Below, one piece after another: positions 14,687-20,921 of a stretch of 40,530 bases of DNA. How positions within the stretch are numbered: the first letter of the stretch is position 1; each line of letters begins with the position of its first letter. Both the position numbers and the translations under genes were made by a program. Location: positions 1 to 40,530 of IMG/VR virus record IMGVR_UViG_3300009553_000046; one strand, written 5' to 3'. The notes below the pieces were generated by a model. That model worked only from the letters and a program-made list of their open reading frames with translations. It ran no database searches and had not been told where the DNA came from. This DNA comes from a virus.

Positions 14687-16512
14687 TTCTCATACCTCGT
14701 CGAGATCACAGCCTCGCAGTCAAGAGGCAACTCCGGCATCCACGCTGGCGTGCGCTTCATCTCCGCAACGATCAGTGCGAACTTATCATGTATGTTGGCA
14801 TCGTCAAGAAGCAGGCACACCACGTCGTCATGCGTCATGGTCACGATGCGGATGCCGGCCGCCTTGATGCGGTTCATGGCTGCGGTGACGATGATGCGCG
14901 CCAGCGCCTGCACCAGGTTCTCGACGAGCTTGGCGCCGTACATCTTGGCGTATTCATAATTACCTTCGCCTTTTCGCTTCTTGGTCTTAATACGCCAGTA
15001 GCGGTCGCCGCTCTCCTCGTCGGTGTGCCACTCCAGCGTGTCGTAGATCAGCTCGATGCCGTTTGGCAGGACGATGCGACGGTGGCCCTTGGCTGCGTCG
15101 CAGCGGATCTTGAAGACCAGCCAGTCCGACGACTCGAAGCCGTGGAGGCGGTCTAGGACTCCTTCGGCGTCTCGCCAAAGGGACACAACGTGGGTGTGAG
15201 TAGAACGATATGCGTCGCGAGCCCGTAGCGAAGCGGCCTCGTCGAGCAGGATATTAGCTCTAATCCGTAGCGTTGCCCTAATTTTTGCAGCTCCGCTTCC
15301 AAATCCGCATTGAAGCTCGAGCACTTTTCCGACTTGTCGCTCGACTGGGTGGTCTCGCTTGTTGATTGGCCGCTTGTAGAACTCGCTCGCGACGTTGACA
15401 TAGGGGTCTTCTCCGTTCTTAAACCGCTCGACCACGTCCCACTGGCCGGCCAGGGTGTTGAGGATGCGGCACTCGATCTGGCTAGCGTCTGCGATGGCGA
15501 ACTTGTGGCCGGCGGGCGCCTCGATCGCTTTCTTCAGGGACGGCGGCGGGTTCTGAAAATTGAGCTTGTCGCCGCCGCTAAAGCGTGACGTGTGAGCACC
15601 AGCGTAAGAAAGATAGATACAAAGAGGCCCGCGCTGGCCCATGTGAGCCATACGCACAGCTCTTGACTGAAGGATAGATGTCTTGGTTCCCAGGCGGGCG
15701 GCAGCGAGGGCCTGCACTCGTTCGTTCTCATGATCTTCCAACCCCTTCATGAACGCATCGGTCTTGGCGAACGCCCATATCGGGCCGTTGGTGCCTTGCT
15801 TCTGCTCCGGTATGACGCCTTCGGCTTGCAGTAGCTTGGCGAACGTGGCGTCCGAGCGCAGGTCTTTGGGCGTCAAGCCCACTTCGGCCAGGAGCTCGCG
15901 CCTGCGCTGCTCGTCCTGCGCCCACACGTCGCGGAGCTGTTGTAGATTGGCGACGGCTGTGGGCTCGGCGAACATGCGGATCGTGGTGTCGATGACTTGG
16001 TATTCTTCGGCCGGGAAGCCTTGCGCGAGGCGACCGAAAATGTCCCACGTCAGATCCACGTCATGGCAAGCGCCATCAGCAACAAGGCGCCGAGTATGGT
16101 CAGGTAGTTCGCTCCAATGTCGACCCTTAAAAAGGTCGTAGGGGACATTCTTTGCAGCGAGGTCGAAGTGAGCAGCCAGAGAGGCCAGGCTGACAGACAG
16201 ATGATTCCCAAGCCGCAAGCGAGCCATTGAGAGAGTGTCAAGCCAAGCACGGGGTTTCACTCCGTAATGGTGAGAGAGGATCAAGCCGTCGAATTGGGCG
16301 TGGTGGCAGAGAACGGCCGTGTTATCCCAGTCGATAGGAGGCAAACCGCCCCACCATTGGGTTAAACCGTTTGAGGTGCGAACGGCTACGCCCAACACCT
16401 CGAACCGCGGATCGCGTACATACGCCTCCGTCGTCATTTTCTTCAGCGAGTACTCGTCGTCGAAATAAGTCTCGAAGTCCAAGGTTATGATGTTCATGTT
16501 TGTGATGTTCAT
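14683..16512 (-). CDS. Family A DNA polymerase with 3'-5' exonuclease domain
   Basis: 609 residues. Exonuclease motif LDFETYF (D11, E13; numbering from the first ATG) starts the protein; HHAQFD follows. Polymerase motif A is DASQIECRIL, motif B is ERQVGKVLELQCGFGSG (R-x3-K) and motif C is MTHDDVV. Aligned to E. coli Pol I, position 762 is Leu and 766 is Phe. The motif C acid pair is D-D, not D-E. It copies the phage genome and pairs with the DUF927 primase-helicase. The start is uncertain between 16512 and 16497 because of a 15-bp tandem repeat and no clear ribosome site. Confidence 0.9.
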   Translation of the reverse strand: MNITNMNIITLDFETYFDDEYSLKKMTTEAYVRDPRFEVLGVAVRTSNGLTQWWGGLPPIDWDNTAVLCHHAQFDGLILSHHYGVKPRAWLDTLSMARLRLGNHLSVSLASLAAHFDLAAKNVPYDLFKGRHWSELPDHTRRLVADGACHDVDLTWDIFGRLAQGFPAEEYQVIDTTIRMFAEPTAVANLQQLRDVWAQDEQRRRELLAEVGLTPKDLRSDATFAKLLQAEGVIPEQKQGTNGPIWAFAKTDAFMKGLEDHENERVQALAAARLGTKTSILQSRAVRMAHMGQRGPLCIYLSYAGAHTSRFSGGDKLNFQNPPPSLKKAIEAPAGHKFAIADASQIECRILNTLAGQWDVVERFKNGEDPYVNVASEFYKRPINKRDHPVERQVGKVLELQCGFGSGAAKIRATLRIRANILLDEAASLRARDAYRSTHTHVVSLWRDAEGVLDRLHGFESSDWLVFKIRCDAAKGHRRIVLPNGIELIYDTLEWHTDEESGDRYWRIKTKKRKGEGNYEYAKMYGAKLVENLVQALARIIVTAAMNRIKAAGIRIVTMTHDDVVCLLLDDANIHDKFALIVAEMKRTPAWMPELPLDCEAVISTRYEK

Positions 16513-16520
16513 GTTTGTGA
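16491..16520. repeat. Perfect 15-bp tandem duplication at the polymerase start
   Basis: Two adjacent copies of TGTTCATGTTTGTGA (16491-16505 and 16506-16520) span the beginning of the polymerase gene and duplicate its first codons (MNITN-MNIIT), creating two in-frame ATG starts at 16512 and 16497. No Shine-Dalgarno is visible before either, so translation is probably coupled to, or weakly initiated from, the upstream region. Confidence 0.8.
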
Positions 16521-16530
16521 TGTGACGGGA

Positions 16531-16716
16531 CTACGGCTCAAAGTATTCAACGGTTTCAATCGTGAGGCCGTGTTCTTTGGCGTAGCGCTCTCCGCTCTCC
16601 TTGGTCGGCCCCTTCCACACGATCGAGCGGTTGTGCCAGATGAACCAACGATCTTCCTCCGGCACACCGGGGACTTCTTGCACTAGCCGCGTTTGGTCTA
16701 GCCAAGCGTTCAACAT
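16531..16716 (-). CDS. Small phage protein of unknown function
   Basis: 61 residues, ATG 16716 with GGAG about 9 bases upstream. The middle part (PEEDRWFIWHNRSIVWKGPTKESGERYAKEHGLTIETVEYFEP) is a compact alpha/beta pattern with Trp residues. It sits 18 bases before the DNA polymerase gene and may be translated with it. I recognise no family. The reading frame contains no signs of decay. Confidence 0.6.
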   Translation of the reverse strand: MLNAWLDQTRLVQEVPGVPEEDRWFIWHNRSIVWKGPTKESGERYAKEHGLTIETVEYFEP

Positions 16717-16809
16717 TTGCCATCGCTCCGTGACTGCTGATCTGTAACCACTTGATAGGTATCGGTTTATTAACTAGCCTGCGCGCGTCGGAAACCTGTC
16801 GGGGAGAGT

Positions 16810-17226
16810 TCAATGCGCTGGAAGACACTCGCATTTGCGGCTGCCGTTTACGTCGCACAGAACGCCTGCACTACCGGAGCACAAGCTTACGACCGGCATG
16901 CGGTCGAGGGCTACGGGCTTGGTGCGCACGAACGAGTCCACGGCTACCGCAGTCACCGCCAGCGCAAGCATCACGCCGAACGCCGTGCACACCACGTTGT
17001 ACATGCGGTTGTCTCTCCGCACCTTCGCCGCCACGTACTCGTCCAACGTGAAGCGCCGCGAGTCGTCGACCATCCCAAGGGCTGTCCGCGCGTAGCATTC
17101 TGCGGCTGCGGCGTCGCGCTCAAGGTGTTCGGGCACGCTAGGCGCGAGCTCTGGCTCGCTGCAAACTGGCTCCGATTTCCTGCCGCCGCTCCCGCGCCAG
17201 GGATGGTCGCTGCTCGCAGAGGTCAT
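16810..17226 (-). CDS. Possible membrane protein, antisense to the secreted-protein gene
   Basis: 138 residues. A membrane span (MYNVVCTAFGVMLALAVTAVAV, about residues 75-96) follows RRFTLDEYVAAKVRRDN. The frame is in register with the plus-strand gene (codon opposite codon). By hand count over about 60 codons, its third positions are about 87% GC against about 62% for the plus frame, which fits the local phage codon habit. Against it: the upstream ribosome site is weak (GAGG, 12 bases away) and the opposite frame has a signal peptide and family resemblance. Either, or both, may be real. Confidence 0.42.
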   Translation of the reverse strand: MTSASSDHPWRGSGGRKSEPVCSEPELAPSVPEHLERDAAAAECYARTALGMVDDSRRFTLDEYVAAKVRRDNRMYNVVCTAFGVMLALAVTAVAVDSFVRTKPVALDRMPVVSLCSGSAGVLCDVNGSRKCECLPAH

Positions 17227-17361
17227 GTGTTCTACATCCTCAAACCTGTCGCACCGGGCCTGGTGCTGGCGTACGACCCAAATTCAGGGCGCCATCAGAC
17301 CCGCATCCACGTCCGCAGCCTCGCCGGCTTTCGCGTGGTTGATCCGAGACGCGGCGTTTAG
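16813..17361 (+). CDS. Secreted rhizobial-type protein with Cys/His motif (possible moron gene)
   Basis: 182 residues, ATG 16813 preceded by GGGGAGAG. The signal peptide (MRWKTLAFAAAVYVAQNACTTGAQA) is followed by a His/Arg-rich stretch, then a domain VAFCGCGVAL...LWLAANWLRFP...APGMVAARRGHVFYILKP...DPNSGRHQTRIHVRSLAGFRVVDP. That layout resembles secreted proteins of Rhizobiales with a Cys and a His as in NlpC/P60 or TIGR02594-like cell-wall proteins; this is from memory and no catalytic assignment is proven. It is the only plus-strand gene inside the leftward operon, so it may be a separately transcribed host-derived (moron) gene. A weak promoter candidate lies at 16752 (TTGATA). Its end overlaps the next minus-strand gene. 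Confidence 0.6.
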   Translation: MRWKTLAFAAAVYVAQNACTTGAQAYDRHAVEGYGLGAHERVHGYRSHRQRKHHAERRAHHVVHAVVSPHLRRHVLVQREAPRVVDHPKGCPRVAFCGCGVALKVFGHARRELWLAANWLRFPAAAPAPGMVAARRGHVFYILKPVAPGLVLAYDPNSGRHQTRIHVRSLAGFRVVDPRRGV

Positions 17362-17502
17362 CTGTTCCTGATAGCGCATCGCTGCGTAGAGACGCCGCAA
17401 ACGCACTTCGTTCGGCAATCCTACGCAGCGACCCCATTCGTACTGGCCGGCGGCCACGACAGAACTCGCGACTTCATATTCAAGGTCAAGTTGCGTTTTC
17501 AT
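17284..17502 (-). CDS. Small phage protein of unknown function
   Basis: 72 residues, ATG 17502, which overlaps the upstream zinc-finger gene by 17 bases. The sequence (MKTQLDLEYEVASSVVAAGQYEWGRCVGLPNEVRLRRLYAAMRYQEQLNAASRINHAK) is mainly helical with a mixed charge. Its last 78 bases lie opposite the 3' end of the plus-strand secreted-protein gene. No recognised domain. Probably an ordinary early gene of the leftward operon. Confidence 0.6.
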   Translation of the reverse strand: MKTQLDLEYEVASSVVAAGQYEWGRCVGLPNEVRLRRLYAAMRYQEQLNAASRINHAKAGEAADVDAGLMAP

Positions 17503-17638
17503 CGCGCCCTGCTTCGCAGTTCCAACACCGTGGCGTGTTCGGCTCGTTCACACACTCGCACTCACGACACTCCCATACGCCCGCGCGACGTTCGCGCAGG
17601 GAGGGACGACGGTAAGAGGGGTCGGAGTAGGACCACAT
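17486..17638 (-). CDS. Small protein with RanBP2-type zinc finger
   Basis: 50 residues from ATG 17638; the 32-residue upstream extension has no ribosome site of note. The C-terminal half exactly fits the RanBP2 zinc-finger pattern W-x-C-x2-C-x3-N-x6-C-x2-C, with W29, C31, C34, N38, C45 and C48. The N-terminal half is short and Arg/Ser-rich (SYSDPSYRRPSLRERRAG). These fingers bind RNA or ubiquitin in eukaryotes; small bacterial and phage copies also occur. The partner here is unknown. Confidence 0.65.
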   Translation of the reverse strand: MWSYSDPSYRRPSLRERRAGVWECRECECVNEPNTPRCWNCEAGRDENAT

Positions 17639-17778
17639 GGTTGCCTCATAACATAGTTGATAAACATAGTCAAACCGGCTGCATGAGCTTTCCAAGCTTA
17701 GCGTAGTACGCATTGTGTAGAGCTGCGCAGCCACGAGAGCCTTTGGCCAGTAAACAAGTGCCTTGCGCCGGCTGAGTG

Positions 17779-18060
17779 TTATCCTGGCCAGCTCCGGGGA
17801 TGAACTTTATTTTGGGCGCTACGAACAGCACAAGATCCGAACGCGGCACGTATTGCTGCCACCAAGGCGCAGACGTGCGGGTCGAGATCGAACAAGGCTG
17901 CAATTACTGCATCGTGATCGGCCACGCTAGCGCGATCTAGTGTGAAGCGCAGGGCACCTTGGCGATTGATTCGGAAGTCGCGAAAGCGCACTCCCGTTCG
18001 ATCGATAGCTTCCACAGCCAAGGCAGGATCTGTAAACCCCGCTGAAAACCTTATCTCCAC
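17779..18060 (-). CDS. Phage protein of unknown function
   Basis: 93 residues from a GTG at 18060, with AAGGAGG 8 bases upstream, which strongly supports this start. The N-terminal part (MEIRFSAGFTDPALAVEAIDRTGVRFRDFRINRQGALRFTLDRA) looks like a small alpha/beta domain. The last 30 residues (LVAAIRAAFGSCAVRSAQNKVHPRSWPG) are less convincing, and another frame (17670-17903, TTG start) reads sensibly there, so a frameshift or mis-set end is possible. 140 bases between this and 17638 hold no clear gene, but hold the TCAACTATGT motif region. Confidence 0.5.
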   Translation of the reverse strand: MEIRFSAGFTDPALAVEAIDRTGVRFRDFRINRQGALRFTLDRASVADHDAVIAALFDLDPHVCALVAAIRAAFGSCAVRSAQNKVHPRSWPG

Positions 18061-18063
18061 GGC

Positions 18064-18426
18064 CTAGCCCTCCTTTGCGAGTTTGAGGGCGGCGCGAATG
18101 TCGTCCACCCAATCGCCAAGCGTGACTTTGCGTGGCGTTCCGCCCGCACATATGCTCAGCGTGTTGACCGTGCTGCATAGCTGCTCAATTCGTTGGTTCG
18201 CTTTGTCCAACGCCTCCACCAAAGCATCATGGGCGTTGCAGGCTCGGACGATGAAGGCGGCATTGGCTTCCGCTACGGGACCAGCTTCCGGCTTTTCAAA
18301 CTCACCGATAACTGCGGCCACGGCTCGCAAGCCCGGGCCTATATCGATGCCCTTATTGTAAGGACTATGATTGTATCGGTACGGGTGTACTTTCCAAGGC
18401 GTCGGGGTGTGCTGTGATTTGGTCAT
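18064..18426 (-). CDS. Phage early protein of unknown function
   Basis: 120 residues, ATG 18426. The N-terminus is His/Pro/Tyr-rich (TPTPWKVHPYRYNHSPYNKG). The middle (VAEANAAFIVRACNAHDALVEALDKANQRIEQLCSTVN) is a helical block of the kind I know from many hypothetical phage proteins ('EANA.FIVRACNAHD.LVEAL'). The end (LGDWVDDIRAALKLAKEG) is also helical. No catalytic residues. It is 4 bases upstream of the following start and is part of the leftward operon. Confidence 0.72.
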   Translation of the reverse strand: MTKSQHTPTPWKVHPYRYNHSPYNKGIDIGPGLRAVAAVIGEFEKPEAGPVAEANAAFIVRACNAHDALVEALDKANQRIEQLCSTVNTLSICAGGTPRKVTLGDWVDDIRAALKLAKEG

Positions 18427-18438
18427 GGTGGGAGGGTC

Positions 18439-18678
18439 CTATTCCTGTTCGCCGCAAGCGCGCAGGAACCTGGCGCGGTCAAAGCGGGGATTGGTGCCGG
18501 CGCAAGCATCGGCGAACGCCAGCGCCACAGAGCGCTTCTGGGTGCGCAGTGTGGCAGCATGGTCAGGCATCGCCTTGATAGTTGCCGCGATGAAAGCGAA
18601 GTGACGATGCTCTAGCTTTGCGCTTCCATGACCGTTGGTTTGATCTTTGCGCAGCGCTGATTCGGCAGTAAGAGGCAT
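18439..18678 (-). CDS. Conserved-looking phage protein
   Basis: 79 residues, ATG 18678 after CTGGAGATCAAC. The core HFAFIAATIKAMPDHAATLRTQKRSVALAFADACAGTNPRFDRARFLRACG fits a small helical family I recall from phages ('HF..IA..IK..P......VA..FAD.CA.TNPRFDR.RFL.ACG'). Function unknown. It stands 13 bases before the next gene, and 81 bases separate it from the previous one (18760), which hold two hairpins. Confidence 0.72.
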   Translation of the reverse strand: MPLTAESALRKDQTNGHGSAKLEHRHFAFIAATIKAMPDHAATLRTQKRSVALAFADACAGTNPRFDRARFLRACGEQE

Positions 18679-18714
18679 GTTGATCTCCAGGATTCAGGTT
18701 TCTGAACTCATCAG

Positions 18715-18758
18715 GCACCGCGTCACGGTGCGACGCCTCTCGCGAGAGGCGTTTCGTT
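18715..18758 (+). terminator. Tandem hairpins in the gap 18679-18759
   Basis: A perfect 20-bp palindrome (ACGCCTCTCG/CGAGAGGCGT, 18733-18752) is followed on the plus strand by TTCGTTCTT, the look of a plus-strand terminator. Just before it lies a smaller hairpin (GCACCG...CGGTGC, about 18715-18731). The neighbouring genes run the other way, so the role may be RNA processing, attenuation or insulation against antisense transcripts. Confidence 0.45.
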
Positions 18759-18759
18759 C

Positions 18760-18969
18760 TTAGGCTTTGTTCATTTCGATCACTACGCCGGCTGTGATCT
18801 CCAAAGCCTTGGACACTTCGGCCAGCGTGCGGCGTGTAAATGATTGGCCGCCATTAGATGCTGTCCAGCCGCCGTAAGTGCGCTTGATGCGCCATATGGT
18901 GCCGTTCGCGTAGCCAACGTATTGGCCCTTGCGAAACGCGCTTTTGTCGATGTTGTGAAAACTAAGCAT
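18760..18969 (-). CDS. Small phage protein of unknown function
   Basis: 69 residues, ATG 18969 with CTGGAGG about 8 bases upstream. The sequence MLSFHNIDKSAFRKGQYVGYANGTIWRIKRTYGGWTASNGGQSFTRRTLAEVSKALEI suggests a small beta-barrel-like domain followed by a helix. Basic and Gly-rich, it could bind nucleic acid, but no family is recognised. It is bordered by two hairpin-containing gaps, so it may be an independently controlled unit of the operon. Confidence 0.65.
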   Translation of the reverse strand: MLSFHNIDKSAFRKGQYVGYANGTIWRIKRTYGGWTASNGGQSFTRRTLAEVSKALEITAGVVIEMNKA

Positions 18970-19043
18970 CGGTGTGACCTCCAGGGTTCTGATTTGTGGA
19001 CCGTGAACTAACTTATCAACTATGTCAACTCACTTGGCGGGAG

Positions 19044-19081
19044 AGTGATCGGCCATTGTGGATAAAGGCCGATCACTTTTT
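19044..19081 (+). terminator. Rho-independent terminator (plus-strand orientation)
   Basis: An 11-bp perfect stem (AGTGATCGGCC, 19044-19054; GGCCGATCACT, 19067-19077) is joined by a 12-base loop (ATTGTGGATAAA) and followed by TTTTG on the plus strand. This is a textbook intrinsic terminator for rightward RNA, yet the genes around it run leftward. It would stop antisense transcripts, for example from the plus-strand gene at 16813. The gap 18970-19087 also holds the TCAACTATGT motif. Confidence 0.7.
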
Positions 19082-19087
19082 GTTACG

Positions 19088-19369
19088 TCAGGCGCCGCGA
19101 CCACCGAGAAAGCCGCGCGGACCGTCTCGCATCACATAGAACGCATGAAGGGCGGCGATATAGTGCTCCCACGCATGACGGAGCTCGGTATCGCCGGCAA
19201 GATCGCTATCCCGGCTTGTGTCGTCGTTGCGCCGAACGTTCTCGCCATTGACATGCGCCACAGCACGTAACCAATGCCACTTATCGCATCCTGGATATTT
19301 ACGTGCCACAAGGTCCGTGAATGAATGCTCTAGCGCTTGCCAGACTGAATTGGCCTCTTGCAGACCCAT
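19088..19369 (-). CDS. Phage protein of unknown function
   Basis: 93 residues, ATG 19369 with AGGAGGG 8 bases upstream. The N-terminal part (MGLQEANSVWQALEHSFTDLVARKYPGCDKWHWLRAVAHVNGENVRRNDD) is helical and His/Trp-rich. The second half (ELRHAWEHYIAALHAFYVMRDGPRG) is also helical. No zinc or catalytic pattern is complete. It lies in the leftward operon between two other short genes. Function unknown. Confidence 0.65.
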   Translation of the reverse strand: MGLQEANSVWQALEHSFTDLVARKYPGCDKWHWLRAVAHVNGENVRRNDDTSRDSDLAGDTELRHAWEHYIAALHAFYVMRDGPRGFLGGRGA

Positions 19370-19431
19370 TTCAAATCCCTCCTATTGAGCCGCGTTTTGC
19401 GGCGAGCAAGTCGTTAAGCTTCGTTCGATGC

Positions 19432-19584
19432 TCAGGGCTCAAACTGCGCGAGAGCGGCGAGCACGCGCGCCCATTGCTCGGTCTTGTCGCCGCGATAGAC
19501 CAGGTTGCGGCCCTCCCAATACCAGCCGTAAGGCAGTGTGGGGAGGGACAGAAGCGATTCGCCAAGGGTGTGGTCAGTCTGCAT
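19432..19584 (-). CDS. Small phage protein of unknown function
   Basis: 50 residues from ATG 19584, which overlaps the end of the HTH regulator by 11 bases. It begins MQTDHTLGESLLSLPTLPYGWYWEGRNLVYRGDKTEQW; the central aromatic part (YGWYWEGRNLVYRG) looks like a short beta hairpin. The longer in-frame version is a shadow of the regulator gene. The 62-base gap between it and 19369 holds no clear gene. Confidence 0.55.
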   Translation of the reverse strand: MQTDHTLGESLLSLPTLPYGWYWEGRNLVYRGDKTEQWARVLAALAQFEP

Positions 19585-20143
19585 TGGTCGTCCTTTCAAA
19601 ATTGAACGGCTTGGGTTGCGCTTGCTCGGACGGCCGTCCATCGCCTAGCAAGCGTTTGAGTTCGGGGAGTAGCCTGACGTGCTCGGGATGGTCCGGGTAA
19701 AAACACCGGAGCTCCCATGTGTCCAGGTTGAGCTGGACGTAAGTGTCGGCGCCTTGCGGCGTGCGCTTGTCCATGATGTTGAGCGTGGCCATAAGGTCGC
19801 CAGTGATCGAGTCGCGAGCCTTGCTGCCGGCGAGGCGGTAGAACGAATAGGGCCACGGCTGAGCCTTGGCGTGGTCGTACGTGATCGGCTGGCCACGCAG
19901 ATCCCAGCAGCGGTGCTTGCTGTAGTCGAAGCGGGGAGGCTTCGCGGGTTGCCCGGCAGATGCTTTGCGCTGCTCTAGGATCGTGTCCAAGGCTGCCAAT
20001 GGGGCAGTAATGTCCTCGGTGAACGATGCGCGTCCAGCCTCACGATTCGCGATCATGTCGCGCGTCCAGCCGAGATGCTGGGCGAGATCGTCCTGCGTCA
20101 GGTTGCGGTTTACGCGCCAGCGTTTGAGCTGATCGCCAGTCAT
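19574..20143 (-). CDS. HTH (XRE-like) regulator with an extra C-terminal domain
   Basis: 189 residues from ATG 20143; the 113-residue upstream open frame is a shadow of the upstream zinc-finger gene. The N-terminal MTGDQLKRWRVNRNLTQDDLAQHLGWTRDMIANREAGRASFTEDI is a typical XRE helix-turn-helix. The C-terminal part (RFDYSKHRCWDLRGQPITYDHAKAQPWPYSFYRLAG...LDTWELRCFYPDHPEHVRLL) is a separate alpha/beta domain I cannot name. As one of the first two genes of the leftward operon, next to the repeat-rich control region, it is the best candidate for the protein that binds the TGTGTT/AACACA sites. That pairing is inference. Confidence 0.8.
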   Translation of the reverse strand: MTGDQLKRWRVNRNLTQDDLAQHLGWTRDMIANREAGRASFTEDITAPLAALDTILEQRKASAGQPAKPPRFDYSKHRCWDLRGQPITYDHAKAQPWPYSFYRLAGSKARDSITGDLMATLNIMDKRTPQGADTYVQLNLDTWELRCFYPDHPEHVRLLPELKRLLGDGRPSEQAQPKPFNFERTTNAD

Positions 20144-20370
20144 CAGTGTTTCTCCCGAATATGCTGGTCGATGACCGCAGGCGCAAAGCCCCATTTGCAG
20201 TGCGGGCATTCGACACTGCTGGTGCCTCCACGCCGCTTTAGCTCGGTTTCGATTTCCTGCACCATGAACATACGGCGACATTCCTCGGCCATCGTCATGG
20301 TCCCACGGTCGTGTTCGTGGAATTTGAGCGAACGTTTGAGCTGCTCGGTTGTGACTTTCGCGAAGTCCAT
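20143..20370 (-). CDS. Small zinc-finger protein, first gene of the leftward operon
   Basis: 75 residues, ATG 20370 with AGGAGAC 8 bases upstream. The N-terminal half (FAKVTTEQLKRSLKFHEHDRGTMTMAEECRRMFMVQEIETELKRRGG) is helical. The C-terminal CPHCKWGFAPAVIDQHIREKH is a C2H2-type finger (C55, C58, H70, H75 by hand count). It probably binds DNA or RNA. The stop shares a base with the regulator start. It is the first gene read leftward from the control region, so it is an immediate-early candidate. Confidence 0.75.
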   Translation of the reverse strand: MDFAKVTTEQLKRSLKFHEHDRGTMTMAEECRRMFMVQEIETELKRRGGTSSVECPHCKWGFAPAVIDQHIREKH

Positions 20371-20420
20371 TGGATTTGTCTCCTGTTGTAGGGCGCAATA
20401 CGCGCCGACGCCCGCAGAGA

Positions 20421-20671
20421 TAACACGTTTGTGTTAGAGACGCAATAGGCCAACACAACATTTTTGTGTCTGTGTAACACATGTGTTGTGTTTCGTGTGT
20501 TGAAAAACGGCCATTTTAGCCGGTTTTAAGGGTCGAAGGCTAAAATCTGCTAATAGGCTGAAAAAATTGTCCAATGATATCAATAACTACAGCCTAGCAG
20601 GGTTTTGGAGATAGAGCGGAGGTCGTGCGGTGTGTTTTGTGTTGGATGGACAACACAACACAAAGAACACA
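20421..20671. repeat. Cluster of 11 TGTGTT/AACACA sites
   Basis: Hexamer positions counted by eye: 20430, 20452, 20476, 20482, 20487, 20496, 20631, 20638, 20652, 20657, 20666, in either orientation, in two clusters. Within them are paired inverted forms: TAACAC/GTGTTA (20421-20436), AACACATGTGTT (20476-20487) and TTGTGTTG/CAACACAA (20637-20658). This is the look of a multi-site operator for the early regulator, or origin iterons. Confidence 0.8.
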
Positions 20672-20796
20672 AGGGGTATATATATACTTTCTAAAATCTA
20701 ATAGTATAATAATAATAAGACCCCATGGACCTCAACGATTTCAACCACTTGTGGTCAGATCCTCACTTGCTGGTCGAAGTGCGCCGCCCTCCGCAC

Positions 20797-20887
20797 TAGC
20801 ACAAATGGTATCCCGCTACCACATTTAGCACATATATTCCTAGGTTTTACGGCGATTAGCACATTCAGTCCTATGCTAGGAATATAT
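20797..20887. repeat. TAGCACA direct repeats and long-loop inverted repeat
   Basis: TAGCACA appears three times, near 20797, 20826 and 20857, spaced about 30 bp apart. A perfect 12-bp inverted repeat, ATATATTCCTAG (20832-20843) and CTAGGAATATAT (20876-20887), brackets the third copy. The spacing resembles repeated protein-binding sites. Confidence 0.65.
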
Positions 20888-20907
20888 TCCATCGACTAGG
20901 CTAAGTT

Positions 20908-20921
20908 CATGCATATGCATG
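20908..20921. repeat. 14-bp perfect palindrome
   Basis: CATGCATATGCATG reads the same on both strands. It lies in the repeat-rich control region about 175 bp before the methyltransferase start. It may be a dimer-binding operator or simply a chance palindrome. Confidence 0.55.

Noticed and set aside
17670-17903. Minus-strand frame (TTG start) overlapping 17779-18060
   Set aside because: The C-terminal part reads plausibly, but it has only a TTG start and low third-position GC, while the competing gene has a strong ribosome site; kept as a caution on that gene's end.
20625-20828. 67-residue plus-strand frame in the control region
   Set aside because: It starts inside the TGTGTT repeats, has a poly-Ile stretch from the AT-rich run and no ribosome site; probably non-coding.
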